DNA from: Pontiellaceae bacterium B1224
Lineage (GTDB): Bacteria; Verrucomicrobiota; Kiritimatiellia; Kiritimatiellales; Pontiellaceae
DNA length: 64,000 bases
Assembly (NCBI GenBank): GCA_029432815.1
Contig: JAROBA010000009.1
Span: forward strand, 1 to 64,000
Direction of reading: 5' to 3'
A program made the position numbers and the translations under genes. Of the stretch, positions 8,463 through 18,400 are shown piece by piece. The notes beneath the pieces are model-generated. The model had not been told where the DNA came from. It saw nothing but the letters and a program-made list of their open reading frames with translations, and searched no databases. The first letter of the stretch is position 1. Every line of letters begins with the position of its first letter.

Positions 8463-9929
8463 TTACTTCGATTCAGATTTATAGTGCTGACTGCCCTTGA
8501 GCCACTCGTAATCCGCGTATTGATACTTTTCCCGTTCCTTCTTCCCGGGGGATATCCAGAGCGCTTTCGGGTTGGATGCATCCCACTTGTTCCATTGAGC
8601 AAGTAGGCTTTGCACGCGTTCCGGTTGCGCATTTGCAAGGTCGCGGGTTTCGGACAAATCCTCTTTCAGATTATACAGTTCCACCTTATCGCCGCGAACC
8701 ATCAATTTATAATCCCCAACGCGAAGGGCGCCGAAGCCCGGTGTCGTGGGATGAATACTCCGCCAGAACAACGCCTCGTGCTGCGCTTGGCTCGTCTTCC
8801 CGGTAATGTAGTCACGAACATCCACTCCATGCAGGCCTGCCGTTGACAGATCCCCTCCGGCCTGCGCCACCGAGGTGGCCCCGATATCCAGCGAGGTCAC
8901 CGGTTGGTTCAACACGGTTCCGGGCGTCACCTTCCCGGGCCATTTCACGATCATCGGAACGCGCAGGCCACCTTCATAATCCGCGCCCTTCGCGCCGCGC
9001 AACGGCCGGTTGTCGCTAGTTCGCTTCAACCCTCCGTTATCACTCAAAAACCAGACGATGGTATTCTCCGCCAGGCTCAGCGCATCGAGCGTGGCCAGGA
9101 TTTGACCGACCCCCATATCCATTTCATAAACCATCGCACCATAAATCGAACGACTTTTGGGCGGCACGCCGGGAATCTTTGTCATCGATTCTTTCGGGAA
9201 TTTAGCGATCGACTCTTCCGGGGCCTCCAGTTCTTCGTGCGGCGCGTTGTAGGACATAAAGAGGAAGAAAGGTTCCTGTTGATTCCGCTGAATAAATTCG
9301 ACGCCCTTTTCCGTCAGTCGATGCGTCAAATAGCCCTCCCATTCGACCGGCTTGCCATACTCCAGAATGGGCATCGTATGCTGCATGACTCGCGCATTCG
9401 CCGGCCGCTTAATCGGCATAAACTTGCCCTTATACGAGGGATGATCGAGTGGGAAATACATCAGCCCGCCACCAAGGAATCCATACCAGTAGTCAAAACC
9501 CATGGACTCCGGTTGCTGCTCGTGCGTGGTGCCCATGTGCCACTTGCCGACGCCGCCGGTGACATAGCCCTGCTGCTTCAGCAGACTGGCAATCGTTTCC
9601 ATCTTCGGCAGACCCTGCGTAGGATCGAATGGCTCGGAGACGTTCTTATAATAACCAAAAGTTGCCTGATTGCGCCCCGTCAGGAATCCGGCGCGCGACG
9701 GTCCGCACATCGAACCGGTCACATACGCATCGGTAAAGCGCGCTCCGTCCGTTGCCAGCGAGTCGATATGCGGTGTCGGGATATCTTTACAGCCGTAGCA
9801 ACCCACATCGGCATAGCCCAGATCATCCGCCATGATGACGATGATGTTGGGACGTTTCTCTGAGGCAGCAAATGCACTCACACCAAAAAGCAGGCAAACC
9901 ACGGGCAAATATTTAAACCAGTACATCAT
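8463..9929 (-). CDS. Secreted sulfatase with CGPSR motif
   Basis: A 488-residue type I sulfatase. A short signal peptide (1-22) precedes RPNIIVIMADDLGYADVGCYG (first metal ligands) and the formylglycine motif SMCGPSRAGFLTGRN (Cys about 75). Downstream blocks GVGKWHMGTTHEQQP, NAPHEELEAPEESI and FLSDNGGLK complete the fold. It should be periplasmic or surface-exposed and remove sulfate groups from a polysaccharide or its oligomers. Its ATGATG start overlaps the TGA stop of the upstream sulfatase by four bases, so the two are translationally coupled. Confidence 0.95.
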   Translation of the reverse strand: MMYWFKYLPVVCLLFGVSAFAASEKRPNIIVIMADDLGYADVGCYGCKDIPTPHIDSLATDGARFTDAYVTGSMCGPSRAGFLTGRNQATFGYYKNVSEPFDPTQGLPKMETIASLLKQQGYVTGGVGKWHMGTTHEQQPESMGFDYWYGFLGGGLMYFPLDHPSYKGKFMPIKRPANARVMQHTMPILEYGKPVEWEGYLTHRLTEKGVEFIQRNQQEPFFLFMSYNAPHEELEAPEESIAKFPKESMTKIPGVPPKSRSIYGAMVYEMDMGVGQILATLDALSLAENTIVWFLSDNGGLKRTSDNRPLRGAKGADYEGGLRVPMIVKWPGKVTPGTVLNQPVTSLDIGATSVAQAGGDLSTAGLHGVDVRDYITGKTSQAQHEALFWRSIHPTTPGFGALRVGDYKLMVRGDKVELYNLKEDLSETRDLANAQPERVQSLLAQWNKWDASNPKALWISPGKKEREKYQYADYEWLKGSQHYKSESK

Positions 9930-11476
9930 TTCTTTTTATTCCTGTTTTTCATGGGTTCGCTCGAAGCCTCAGGCCTGTAGGTCTTCAACAATGCAGCCAT
10001 CTGCTGCACCACTTCGGGATGCTGGTTGTAGAGATTGATGGTCTGAGCCGGATCGTTCTCCAGATCGTAGAGCTGCGCAGGCGGTGCGTTCTTTTTAATT
10101 TTACCGTTTTCAATATCACTATTCTCACGACCGGAAAACGTGATCGCTGCCGGACCGCCAAAGCCGTGATTTCCAACCTTTGGAGAACTGAACCCACCAC
10201 CGCCTTTGCCGCTGATATACATCCATTTTCCTTTGCGGATGGAAAGATGGGTTTTCTTAAAGGGTGACAACAAAAGATGATCCCGCTCCACAGATTCGCC
10301 CTTCAGGGCAGGCAGAATATTGACGCTGTCCTGACCTTGACCATCGGCGAGCGTTTGCCCGGTCAGTGCGGCGAAGGTGGCCATCATATCAACATTGCAA
10401 ATCAGTTCATCGGATGTGGTTCCGGCTTCCACCTTGCCGGGCCAACGGACAATAAACGGAACACGGTGTCCGCCCTCCCATGCATCGAACTTGAAGCCGA
10501 GATATTTCCCGTTCAATGCGTGTCCCATCTCCCACGCTTCCTGTCCGGTATGGTTAAACATTCCGCCGTTGTCGCTGGTAAAAATAATCAGCGTATTATC
10601 CGCCACGCCCTGCGTTTCCAATGTTTGGAAAATCTCCCCCACGATCCAGTCGAGTTCATGCACAAAGTCACCATACAACCCACACTCGCTGGTGCCCTGA
10701 AAGCGGGGTGCGGGCGTGAACGGGTGGTGAATGTTCGCGGTCGACAGGCAGAGGAAGAATTTCTTATTGCCGCGCGCCTTAATCCATTCGACCGCCTTTT
10801 CGGTCAATGTGGTACCGACCTGATAATCGTCGTAAAGCGCGTGGGCCGCATCGGCACCTCCGATGGCATCGAGTTTCATTTTCTCGGGAATCACTTGTGT
10901 CTTCGCCTGTTGCCCATAGACAAACGGATCCTCCGGGACCAGACCCACCACCCGGTGGTTTTCAACGTATACAAAGGGTGCATGGCTATTTACCACGGGC
11001 ACACCGAAATAATAGTCAAATCCCAACTCCAGCGGTCCGGGTTTCAGCTCGCCGTTCCAGTCGGGGGTCTTCTCACCAAAACCGAGATGCCATTTTCCAA
11101 TAATCGCAGTCTCATAGCCCGCATCCTTCAGCACGCTGGCGATCGTCTGCTGTTTAGTATCTACAACCATTCCGGTTTTGAGGAAAACGGGTGCATACAG
11201 GTTTTTCCGGTGCGGGTATTCGCCGGTCAGCAAAGCATAACGAGAAGGCGTGCAAACCGCCGACGCCGAATGGGCATCGGTGAAACGTCGACCCTCCATC
11301 GCCAGCTTATCAATATTCGGAGTCTTCAGTTTGGTCGCGCCATAGCAACTCAGGTCGCCAATACCGAGATCATCGGCAAAGATCAAAACGATATTGGGTT
11401 TACTAACATCAGCAAATGTAACCCCGGCCCAAAGCGAAACCGCCGCCGTCAAAATGTTCAGCCTTGAGTTCTTCAC
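9926..11476 (-). CDS. Secreted sulfatase with CTPSR motif
   Basis: A 516-residue type I sulfatase. A signal peptide (1-22), the metal-binding stretch KPNIVLIFADDLGIGDLSC and the modified-Cys motif SAVCTPSRYALLTGEY (Cys about 75) are visible, with later blocks IIGKWHLGFGEKTPDW, TANIHHPFTPAPRF and FTSDNGGMFNH. The start codon is GTG with AGGAA upstream. It begins 8 bases after the upstream GH172-type gene and overlaps the next sulfatase, so it is the second gene of a compact operon. The tail is Lys/Asn-rich (MKNRNKKK). A perfect TTCCAA-TGT-TTGGAA palindrome lies inside at 10616. Confidence 0.95.
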   Translation of the reverse strand: MKNSRLNILTAAVSLWAGVTFADVSKPNIVLIFADDLGIGDLSCYGATKLKTPNIDKLAMEGRRFTDAHSASAVCTPSRYALLTGEYPHRKNLYAPVFLKTGMVVDTKQQTIASVLKDAGYETAIIGKWHLGFGEKTPDWNGELKPGPLELGFDYYFGVPVVNSHAPFVYVENHRVVGLVPEDPFVYGQQAKTQVIPEKMKLDAIGGADAAHALYDDYQVGTTLTEKAVEWIKARGNKKFFLCLSTANIHHPFTPAPRFQGTSECGLYGDFVHELDWIVGEIFQTLETQGVADNTLIIFTSDNGGMFNHTGQEAWEMGHALNGKYLGFKFDAWEGGHRVPFIVRWPGKVEAGTTSDELICNVDMMATFAALTGQTLADGQGQDSVNILPALKGESVERDHLLLSPFKKTHLSIRKGKWMYISGKGGGGFSSPKVGNHGFGGPAAITFSGRENSDIENGKIKKNAPPAQLYDLENDPAQTINLYNQHPEVVQQMAALLKTYRPEASSEPMKNRNKKK

Positions 11477-11484
11477 AACAGTTC

Positions 11485-13188
11485 CTAATTGGCCTTTTTC
11501 TTCGTTTTCTTTGCAGAAGCGTCTGTCATGTCCGGAAGCGGCGGGACATTGACCACCTCAGTCGGCTCGGGCTTTCGGTTGGAGGCGGTGTCGGCAAACC
11601 CATACCACATCATGCCCACCTGATAGCCCATATCGCAATCGGTGCCGGACCACACTTCCATATCCAGCTGCAGCGAACTGCCAAAGGGCATGGTATCGAG
11701 TGCACGGCTCCGGCTCTCCACACTGAAGCCCTGTGTGTTGCGTTCATCTGCTGCCGTTTTCCGGTTCAGCTTATTGTATTTATGGGAGTACGGCTGAGCG
11801 TGAAACGGATGCTCATAAAAGTCGGTGCTGCGTCCGCCCCAGGAGTAGGCATAGTAGTCTTCTGTTCCGGTTCCGAAAATGGACGGAAAGTCCTCGCCGT
11901 CGACCCAGATTTTTTCGTCCCCTTCACCCCACCACTTTTCAACCGGGTTCATGATGGTCAGCGTATCGGCAACATAGACCCCGCGGCCCTTCAGCGTCAC
12001 ATAGTTCCAGTCCGAGAACGGACGCGTCGGAACGGGGTACTGCCCTCTCCACATGGCATTGAAGTACATCGAACGTTCATCCCAGGTCCAGTCTCCGGTT
12101 TTGACCTCCAGTTCGGCCTCCACCGGAGCACCACTGAGATTCTGTAACGTCACCTTACCGCCCGTTTTATACGGCATCACCCACCGGCAGCTCATCGTGC
12201 CGTCTTCCGCCACCGTGCGGTACCAGCCCTGCACCGGGTTCAGACCGATCCCGGTACCGAAGAAATCCCCGACCGGACACCAGACGGTTTCTTTGCCGTC
12301 AAATTCCATTTTCAAAATCACCTGACGCATCACATTCGGATCGTCATAGCTGCCCAGCTTCACCGAAAGCTCACGAACCGCCGCCGTTCCAGCCGGAAGA
12401 GCAATCTCTTTTTCTTCCTGTGCGGACAGTGTTGCACTGAAACGCTGCGGTGAACCCGCACCGGTTGCAGCAGGGTTCAACAGCATCTTTCCTGTGGTTT
12501 CCGTCAAAGCTTTCGCGGCTTCGAAGTCCGCCATCGTAAAGGTCTTAACCGGGGTGCCTTCATCATACTCCCGGAACGTGAACTGAAAGAAAAACGGCAT
12601 TCGGTCTGTCGTCACCTTGCAGCTTTTGGCGTAGGGAATCGGGAAAAAGTTGACGGCAGAGCGCAGCGAGGGGTGCGCAAACGGGTATGGAACCAGACCG
12701 GTGCCATCAAACATGCCCAGCATATTGCCTTCAATCGCCGGCTCATCGGCGCCGTCGAGATAGATCCGCATGGTAATATCCGAGCCGCCGTTATGCTGAT
12801 TATGCCAGGGCATCCAGGTCCGGACGATTGCGGCCGGCCCCTCGTGATCCATCAACACCCATTCCGTTTTTCCATCCTTCTCTTCCCGACGAATATAGTT
12901 ATGCCGCTTATCCCCCTTGGTATTGAAATCCATGTTGGTGAACCAGCCCTTAGGTTCATCCGGTGTCTTCGATGCCCGGTTATAACTGCTCTGCTGCTTC
13001 AGCCGGAAATTCTGTTCCGGATAGCGTGCAACCGAATCGCGATCCGTCATCTCATTCAAAAGCGATTCTATGGATACAGGCCCGCCCGCCGGAGCGTTGG
13101 CGGAGGAGAATTCCTTTGCTTGTGCCGACAAAGCAGACAGTGCGACCGCTGCGCACAACAGACCGTTGGTTATATGTTGCTTATTCAT
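11485..13188 (-). CDS. Secreted DUF2961 / GH172-type protein (operon leader)
   Basis: A paralogue of the gene at 6336-8432, from the same family. I start it at 13188 because a signal peptide (LLCAAVALSALSAQA) begins there with GGAAG upstream; the frame runs on to 13302 but that extension is not signal-like. That gives 567 residues, ending soon after the GH172 core and lacking the C-terminal sandwich of its paralogue. Blocks SSYNRASKTPDEPKGWFTN, WVLMDHEGPAAIVRTW, VWCPVGDFFGTGIGLNP and IFGTGTEDYYAYSWGGRS are strongly conserved. It is the first gene of the run GH172, sulfatase, sulfatase, GH172, which implies concerted removal of sulfates and a furanosyl-type sugar. The tail is Lys-rich (KKTKKKAN). 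Confidence 0.93.
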   Translation of the reverse strand: MNKQHITNGLLCAAVALSALSAQAKEFSSANAPAGGPVSIESLLNEMTDRDSVARYPEQNFRLKQQSSYNRASKTPDEPKGWFTNMDFNTKGDKRHNYIRREEKDGKTEWVLMDHEGPAAIVRTWMPWHNQHNGGSDITMRIYLDGADEPAIEGNMLGMFDGTGLVPYPFAHPSLRSAVNFFPIPYAKSCKVTTDRMPFFFQFTFREYDEGTPVKTFTMADFEAAKALTETTGKMLLNPAATGAGSPQRFSATLSAQEEKEIALPAGTAAVRELSVKLGSYDDPNVMRQVILKMEFDGKETVWCPVGDFFGTGIGLNPVQGWYRTVAEDGTMSCRWVMPYKTGGKVTLQNLSGAPVEAELEVKTGDWTWDERSMYFNAMWRGQYPVPTRPFSDWNYVTLKGRGVYVADTLTIMNPVEKWWGEGDEKIWVDGEDFPSIFGTGTEDYYAYSWGGRSTDFYEHPFHAQPYSHKYNKLNRKTAADERNTQGFSVESRSRALDTMPFGSSLQLDMEVWSGTDCDMGYQVGMMWYGFADTASNRKPEPTEVVNVPPLPDMTDASAKKTKKKAN

Positions 13189-13407
13189 CGTATGTACTTC
13201 CTTTTTAAAATCTCTGTTCTCAAAATGTCTCCTGTTGCTCTGACTTGACTTCAGAGTGCTACCTGACCCATTCGCATCAAATATGATCTGAACACACACC
13301 AACTCAGGCCGGCAGTTTCTCCACCTTACCCGGACGTTGCATATTTCATTGTCTTGGACCCAATCATAATTCGTTTACGAGGAAAATAAGAGGCTTGCCC
13401 CGTAAAA

Positions 13408-15282
13408 TCAATATCTGCCGATAGGTTCTGGTCGGGGGGGGGACACCCGAACACCGGCCTTGTTGAAATGCTTCCCTAAGGGAAGGCTGCGTAACAGGGG
13501 TAAAATACCGGGAAACCACGCATGGGACGCTGCATAATCAATAATGACACCGCGCTGGTCGGTCACAACGATCATATAGCCTCCGTATTTCTGACCCCGC
13601 CGCTCCGTAAAATTAACGCTTTCACGCAAGCCGACCGTCGCACCTGAAAATGAATGAGAACGTTTATTCTCCCTTGTGGGTGTAAAATGGCTCTCCTGTC
13701 GGTCAAGGAGTATATAATTATCACCCTCAATTTCCTCCCCGACCGCAAAAAATTCGACTTTTAGCTGGTGGTTGTAATCCCCTGCGAACGTCTGCTTTAT
13801 ACGCGCACTGAATGTGTAGTCGATGTGCTTGGGAAGCCACCGAACCCCTTCAATGAATATGCTCTCCTTGAAAAACCGCTGTTTGCTGGACTTTGAAAAA
13901 TCAAAATTGAACTTCGGAGGCTGAGCCAGTTCCATATACACGCGGTCCTCTTCGGAAAATTGGGTTAATGGCACCTTACGTTGCCGTCCCTGTTCATCCG
14001 TCAGCACCGCCTTATCACCGATCCTGGTGACAAATCGGCCCGCAATATTGTTGCCATCGCCCAAAGTCCAGATCCGCGTTTCGTTTTCCACCGATTGCAG
14101 AAATACGGGTTGCTTGACGGGCGGGCTTTCCGCCGATGAAGTCCCTTTCACTGTATAGTCGCAAAAAACCGGACCATTCGTAACGCAAACTTCCCCGGGC
14201 ACAAGGTTCTCATAGATGGTTTCAATCAGGTCGCGTGTGGGTTTCGCGGTTTTGAAAATCGGCAGGATCGGATTGCCTTGAGGACCTTTTTCATAGGTTT
14301 CACCCTGCACTTCAACCGACAACATGGCTGCGAAATTACCACCAGGAGCTTCACCGATGATAATATCCAGATCCTGGGATTCCCCCGGTTTCAGGGTGAT
14401 CCAATCTCCGACCTCCGCGAGATTGTTCCCATGGTAATACTTGCGGGAATCCGCAGAACTGCTTTGCCACCTGGGCGCAATACTCCTGAAAGAGTACCCT
14501 CGCCATTCCGTCGGCCAACAGGCTCTGAGGACCACTTCCTTCCGTACGCTAACGGCCATGATATCGTCGGCCATGCCCCAAAAGCGAAATGTGATGCCAT
14601 CCGGATGGGATGCCGGACAGACCAACTGGCCCTTATAGTGTACAACCCAGAGATAACCGGCAGTGTCACCTTCGCCGAAGGCCTCAGGGGCAAGTACAGA
14701 AAACACGGGGGGAACCATGACGGTCGTGGCATAGAGCTTCTTGGGAGATCGATAAAAACGAGACAACGTGGAAGGCTTGTATCCCTTGGCGACAAACGTT
14801 TTCAGCGCATGTAGAAAAGAATCTATGTCATAAGGGATATCCCGCCCGCTGCGATCCCGCTTAAAATCGTAGAACGTTCCCTCTAAATCATTGCCGATGC
14901 TCATTTCCATGCCAAACGCAGATATATCCTCCAGATTAACACTAAGATCAAATCCGGCATATCCCCCGCCGGTACCGACTCCGTCCCCTATACCGCTCAT
15001 TTCCGGCAGATAAATTTCAGGCATATCCGCCTTCTGCACCTTGGTAACGATTCGCTCTGAAGACCTGGGCTTAGAATTTTTCTTCACCTTTACCTTCGGC
15101 TTCTTCAGCTTCATCTTCGGCCGCTCCACCGGATTGGGAGGTACAAATTTCTTCTCCTCCTTCCGCGTAACCGAAAACACCACCAGCAATCCCGCCAGCA
15201 TGAATGCTGCTGCATGCACCAGCAGGCTGATCACAAACCCACTCGGAGCTCCCTTAACAATACCTTTAGCTTTTCTTGACAT
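13408..15282 (-). CDS. Membrane-anchored protein with PA14-like and SHD1-like domains
   Basis: A 624-residue protein. I start at 15282 because GGAGG lies at the right distance; the frame's TTG at 15297 overlaps it. One transmembrane helix (about 15-38, FVISLLVHAAAFMLAGLLVVFSV cut short here) is followed by a Pro/Lys-rich stretch (NPVERPKMKLKKPKVKVKK) like the periplasm-spanning arm of TonB proteins, then a Gly-rich patch. About 170-270 resembles PA14 (GITFRFWGMADDIMAVSV). About 395-445 fits an SLA1-homology/SHD1 domain (RIWTLGDGNNIAGRFV ... VPLTQFSEEDRVYM), common in Planctomycetes and Verrucomicrobia. No catalytic motif. It may link cell wall or outer membrane to the inner membrane. Function unknown. 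Confidence 0.82.
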   Translation of the reverse strand: MSRKAKGIVKGAPSGFVISLLVHAAAFMLAGLLVVFSVTRKEEKKFVPPNPVERPKMKLKKPKVKVKKNSKPRSSERIVTKVQKADMPEIYLPEMSGIGDGVGTGGGYAGFDLSVNLEDISAFGMEMSIGNDLEGTFYDFKRDRSGRDIPYDIDSFLHALKTFVAKGYKPSTLSRFYRSPKKLYATTVMVPPVFSVLAPEAFGEGDTAGYLWVVHYKGQLVCPASHPDGITFRFWGMADDIMAVSVRKEVVLRACWPTEWRGYSFRSIAPRWQSSSADSRKYYHGNNLAEVGDWITLKPGESQDLDIIIGEAPGGNFAAMLSVEVQGETYEKGPQGNPILPIFKTAKPTRDLIETIYENLVPGEVCVTNGPVFCDYTVKGTSSAESPPVKQPVFLQSVENETRIWTLGDGNNIAGRFVTRIGDKAVLTDEQGRQRKVPLTQFSEEDRVYMELAQPPKFNFDFSKSSKQRFFKESIFIEGVRWLPKHIDYTFSARIKQTFAGDYNHQLKVEFFAVGEEIEGDNYILLDRQESHFTPTRENKRSHSFSGATVGLRESVNFTERRGQKYGGYMIVVTDQRGVIIDYAASHAWFPGILPLLRSLPLGKHFNKAGVRVSPPRPEPIGRY

Positions 15283-15426
15283 ACGGTGCCTCCGCAACTC
15301 TCAGAGCCGACAAAAGAAACAATATTGATAATGGGTTTCTGTCGTCTAAAAACTGTTTCAATGTACAAACGTCCTTAGGTGCCTTCATCAGATATTAGTT
15401 TAAACCCTTTCCACTTCTGTTTCATT

Positions 15427-18400
15427 TCAGGGATTTACCACCCTGTAAAAGGCAGCTGGATTCGTTGCCGGTATCGCAACGTGTAGTGGTGATGTCAGTA
15501 GCGGATTGTAATCCAATACCGTTTGCCAAACCAGATTCGTCAGATGATCGGTTGATTCAACCCGGTAATGCTGCCCGGTGGAACCACTGAACTGGAAGCC
15601 GATGTTGCCATTGGTCACCACAACGCCCGGCAGGATTTCAGGAGGATCTTCAGGTGATTCGATAACGACCATCCCCGTCAGTGCCGTTTCGTCGCCGCCA
15701 TAATTCCCGTTACTATCCAGCACAAAGCTGATGGTGTCGCCTTCCGCAACCGTCAATCCGGTCAGGACGAAGGCTCCGTCTTCGCGCGGCAGGTCGGTGC
15801 CCCCGGAGGCCGTACTGTCGACCGTCCAGATCGAAACCGTGTTGTAGTATACGCTCGCGCTGATTCCACCATTATCGACAGAATTACCCCGCCTGAAGTT
15901 GCCGGATATGGAAGCTGTGGTTCCGTTGAGCATATCCGCCGCACTGATCGTGTAACGGACGATGACAAACCTCGTTGCGGCCGAGTTTCCGGGATGAAGC
16001 AGTATATCGTCTCCAACCACACCCGCATTAAACGCCTGGCCATCGCTGAAAATCTCAAACTCGGATCCGCCGGCGATGCCGCCCAATACGGCCGGCGTAT
16101 TGTTGGCGGCAGGCCCCTCAAAACCCCTGTTGCCTGCATTGCCCACCGGGTTCCGGGGGGTCAGAGCAACTTCTGTACCGCCTGAAGCAGCACTCGAATA
16201 GAGGTATTCCCAGCCGGTCGGCGGTGTGGTCGGAGCTGTACTGCCTGCTCCATAGCCGGGTGCCGTGGTATAATCATAGGCGACATCGGCGATAATGGTT
16301 CCGGAAAAAACCGCTGCGGTGCCGGAAACCGTAACATTCGTTCCGAGGGTGCCCGCAAATACCACGGTGCCGGTGTCCGATCCCGCCGCCGTCGGCGTAT
16401 AGCGCACCACGACATTCTGCTGCTGAAATGCTGTCAGAACATAGTTGCTGCCGGAAACAATTGAAAAAGGTGGAGCAACCGATGCCGAGCCAGACAAGGT
16501 GCCCGCTCCGCTGTTTTCAACCGTTACCGTAAGGTCTTTCGTTTTGCCGACAAACACGGTTCCGAAATCCAGACTTCCGGTGGAAAGGCTCAGCTCCGGT
16601 TCATCGGAAACGCGCACCGGAAGTGTGGCCGAAACCGGATCGGGTGAAAGCGAGTTGGATTGGCTGAGGTCAGAATACCAATGGTTGGCCACGGCATATT
16701 CCACTTCCGTATCCGTTCCGTGCCAAACTTCCATATCCAGCTGCAGGGAGTTGGTAAACACGATGGTATCGAGCGCCCGGGTGCGGGTTTCGGTGCTGTA
16801 GCCCTGGGTATTCGCCGTGTAGCCGGGAGAATCTGGATGACGGTTCAGTTGGTCGTACACATGACAGCGCACCTGGGCATGGAAGGGATGGTCATAGAAA
16901 TCGGTACTTCGGCCGCCCCACGAATAGGCATAGTAGTCTTCCGTCCCGGTTCCGAACATCGACGGAAAATCTTCACCGTCCACCCAGATCTTATGATCGC
17001 CTTCACCCCACCAGCCGGTCACCGGGTTCCAGAGGGTCAGGGTGTCGCCAACGAAAACACCGCGTCCGCCGGTAAGCGTAATATAGTTCCAGTCCGACCA
17101 GGGCCGGGTCGGAAGCGGCGACTGAAAGCGCCAGCCGGAATGGAAATAGAGGGACTGTTCATCCCACTCCCACGGCTCGGTAGCCGCCGACATGGAAAGC
17201 TCCACCGGCTCATCATAGAGGTTTTCAAGCGTAATCGTAGCACTGGCCTGGTACGGCATCACCCATCGACAGGAAAGCGTACCATTGGACTCAACCGTAC
17301 GGAACCAGCCCTCGAACGGGTGCAGCCCCACGCCGGATCCGAAGAAATCGCTCAGCGGACACCAGATGGTTTCCTGCCCGTCGAATTCAGCTTTCACAAT
17401 CACCGACCGCATCAAACGGTTGCCGCGGCTGTTTTCATCCAGTACCACCGTAAACTCGTGCACGGCATTGGTTCCGGCCGGAAGATTCAAAACAACTTCA
17501 GCGTTGCTCGCAAGGGTTCCCTGCCAGCTCACATTGGTTGGCGGAAGATTGGCGGCGGGATCCAGCAGCGCCTGCCCTACCTGAGCCGTCAGGTTGCTCG
17601 CGGCGTTGAACGCCTCCATGGTGAAGGTTTCGACCTCGGTGCCTTCGTCATATTCACGATGGGTGAAGATGTAGAAAAACGGACTGCGGTCCAGCGTGAC
17701 CACACAGCGCTCAGCATAGGGAATCGGGAAAAAGGAGACCCCCGACCGGAGCGATGGATGCGCGAGCGGATATGGTATCAGGCCGGTGCCGTCGAAGAGC
17801 GTCAACAGGTTGCCCTCCATGACCGGCGTCGAGGAACCGTCCAGATAGATGCGGATATAGTCGTTGAGTGTGGGGCTCGTGATCGAGCGCCACGGCGTCC
17901 AGAAGCGCACGAGTGCCCCCGGCGCCTCGTGATCCACCATCACATATTCCGTGCCGTTGCCATACTCCTCGGTGGTATAGAGATACTTGCCGTTGAAATC
18001 ACCGTTCGCAAACCATCCACTGGCGGTATCGCTGACTCCCGATTCCGGCGGTCCCACGTCGGAAGCCCGGTTATAGCTGCTGAAATTGATCAGGCGGGTG
18101 GATGTTTTCGGAAAACGCGCAATCACCGAACGGTCAACCATTTGATTTAAAAGGTCTTCCAGCGTGATCGCATCCCCGGGCACAGTCTCAGGTACACTGC
18201 GAAGCTGATAGCCGGTCAGTCGCGGCCCGTTCTGGGAGGCCGTGACCACCAGATCCTGCGTGGTTGCATCGGCGGTGAAGGTTCCGATGGCATAGGATTC
18301 GCCATTCAGTACATTCTGCCCGGTTCCTGCGTAGGTCATGGTACGATCCGGCGTCGGAGCCTGCCAGCTGGAATCCCCATGCCAAACCTGGATAAGATAG

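Noticed and set aside
10277-11467. Long plus-strand frame of 396 codons
   Set aside because: It is antisense to a sulfatase with all family motifs; long shadow frames are common here because of codon bias.
16660-18150. Long plus-strand frame of 496 codons
   Set aside because: It is antisense to the conserved GH172 core; no recognisable protein features.
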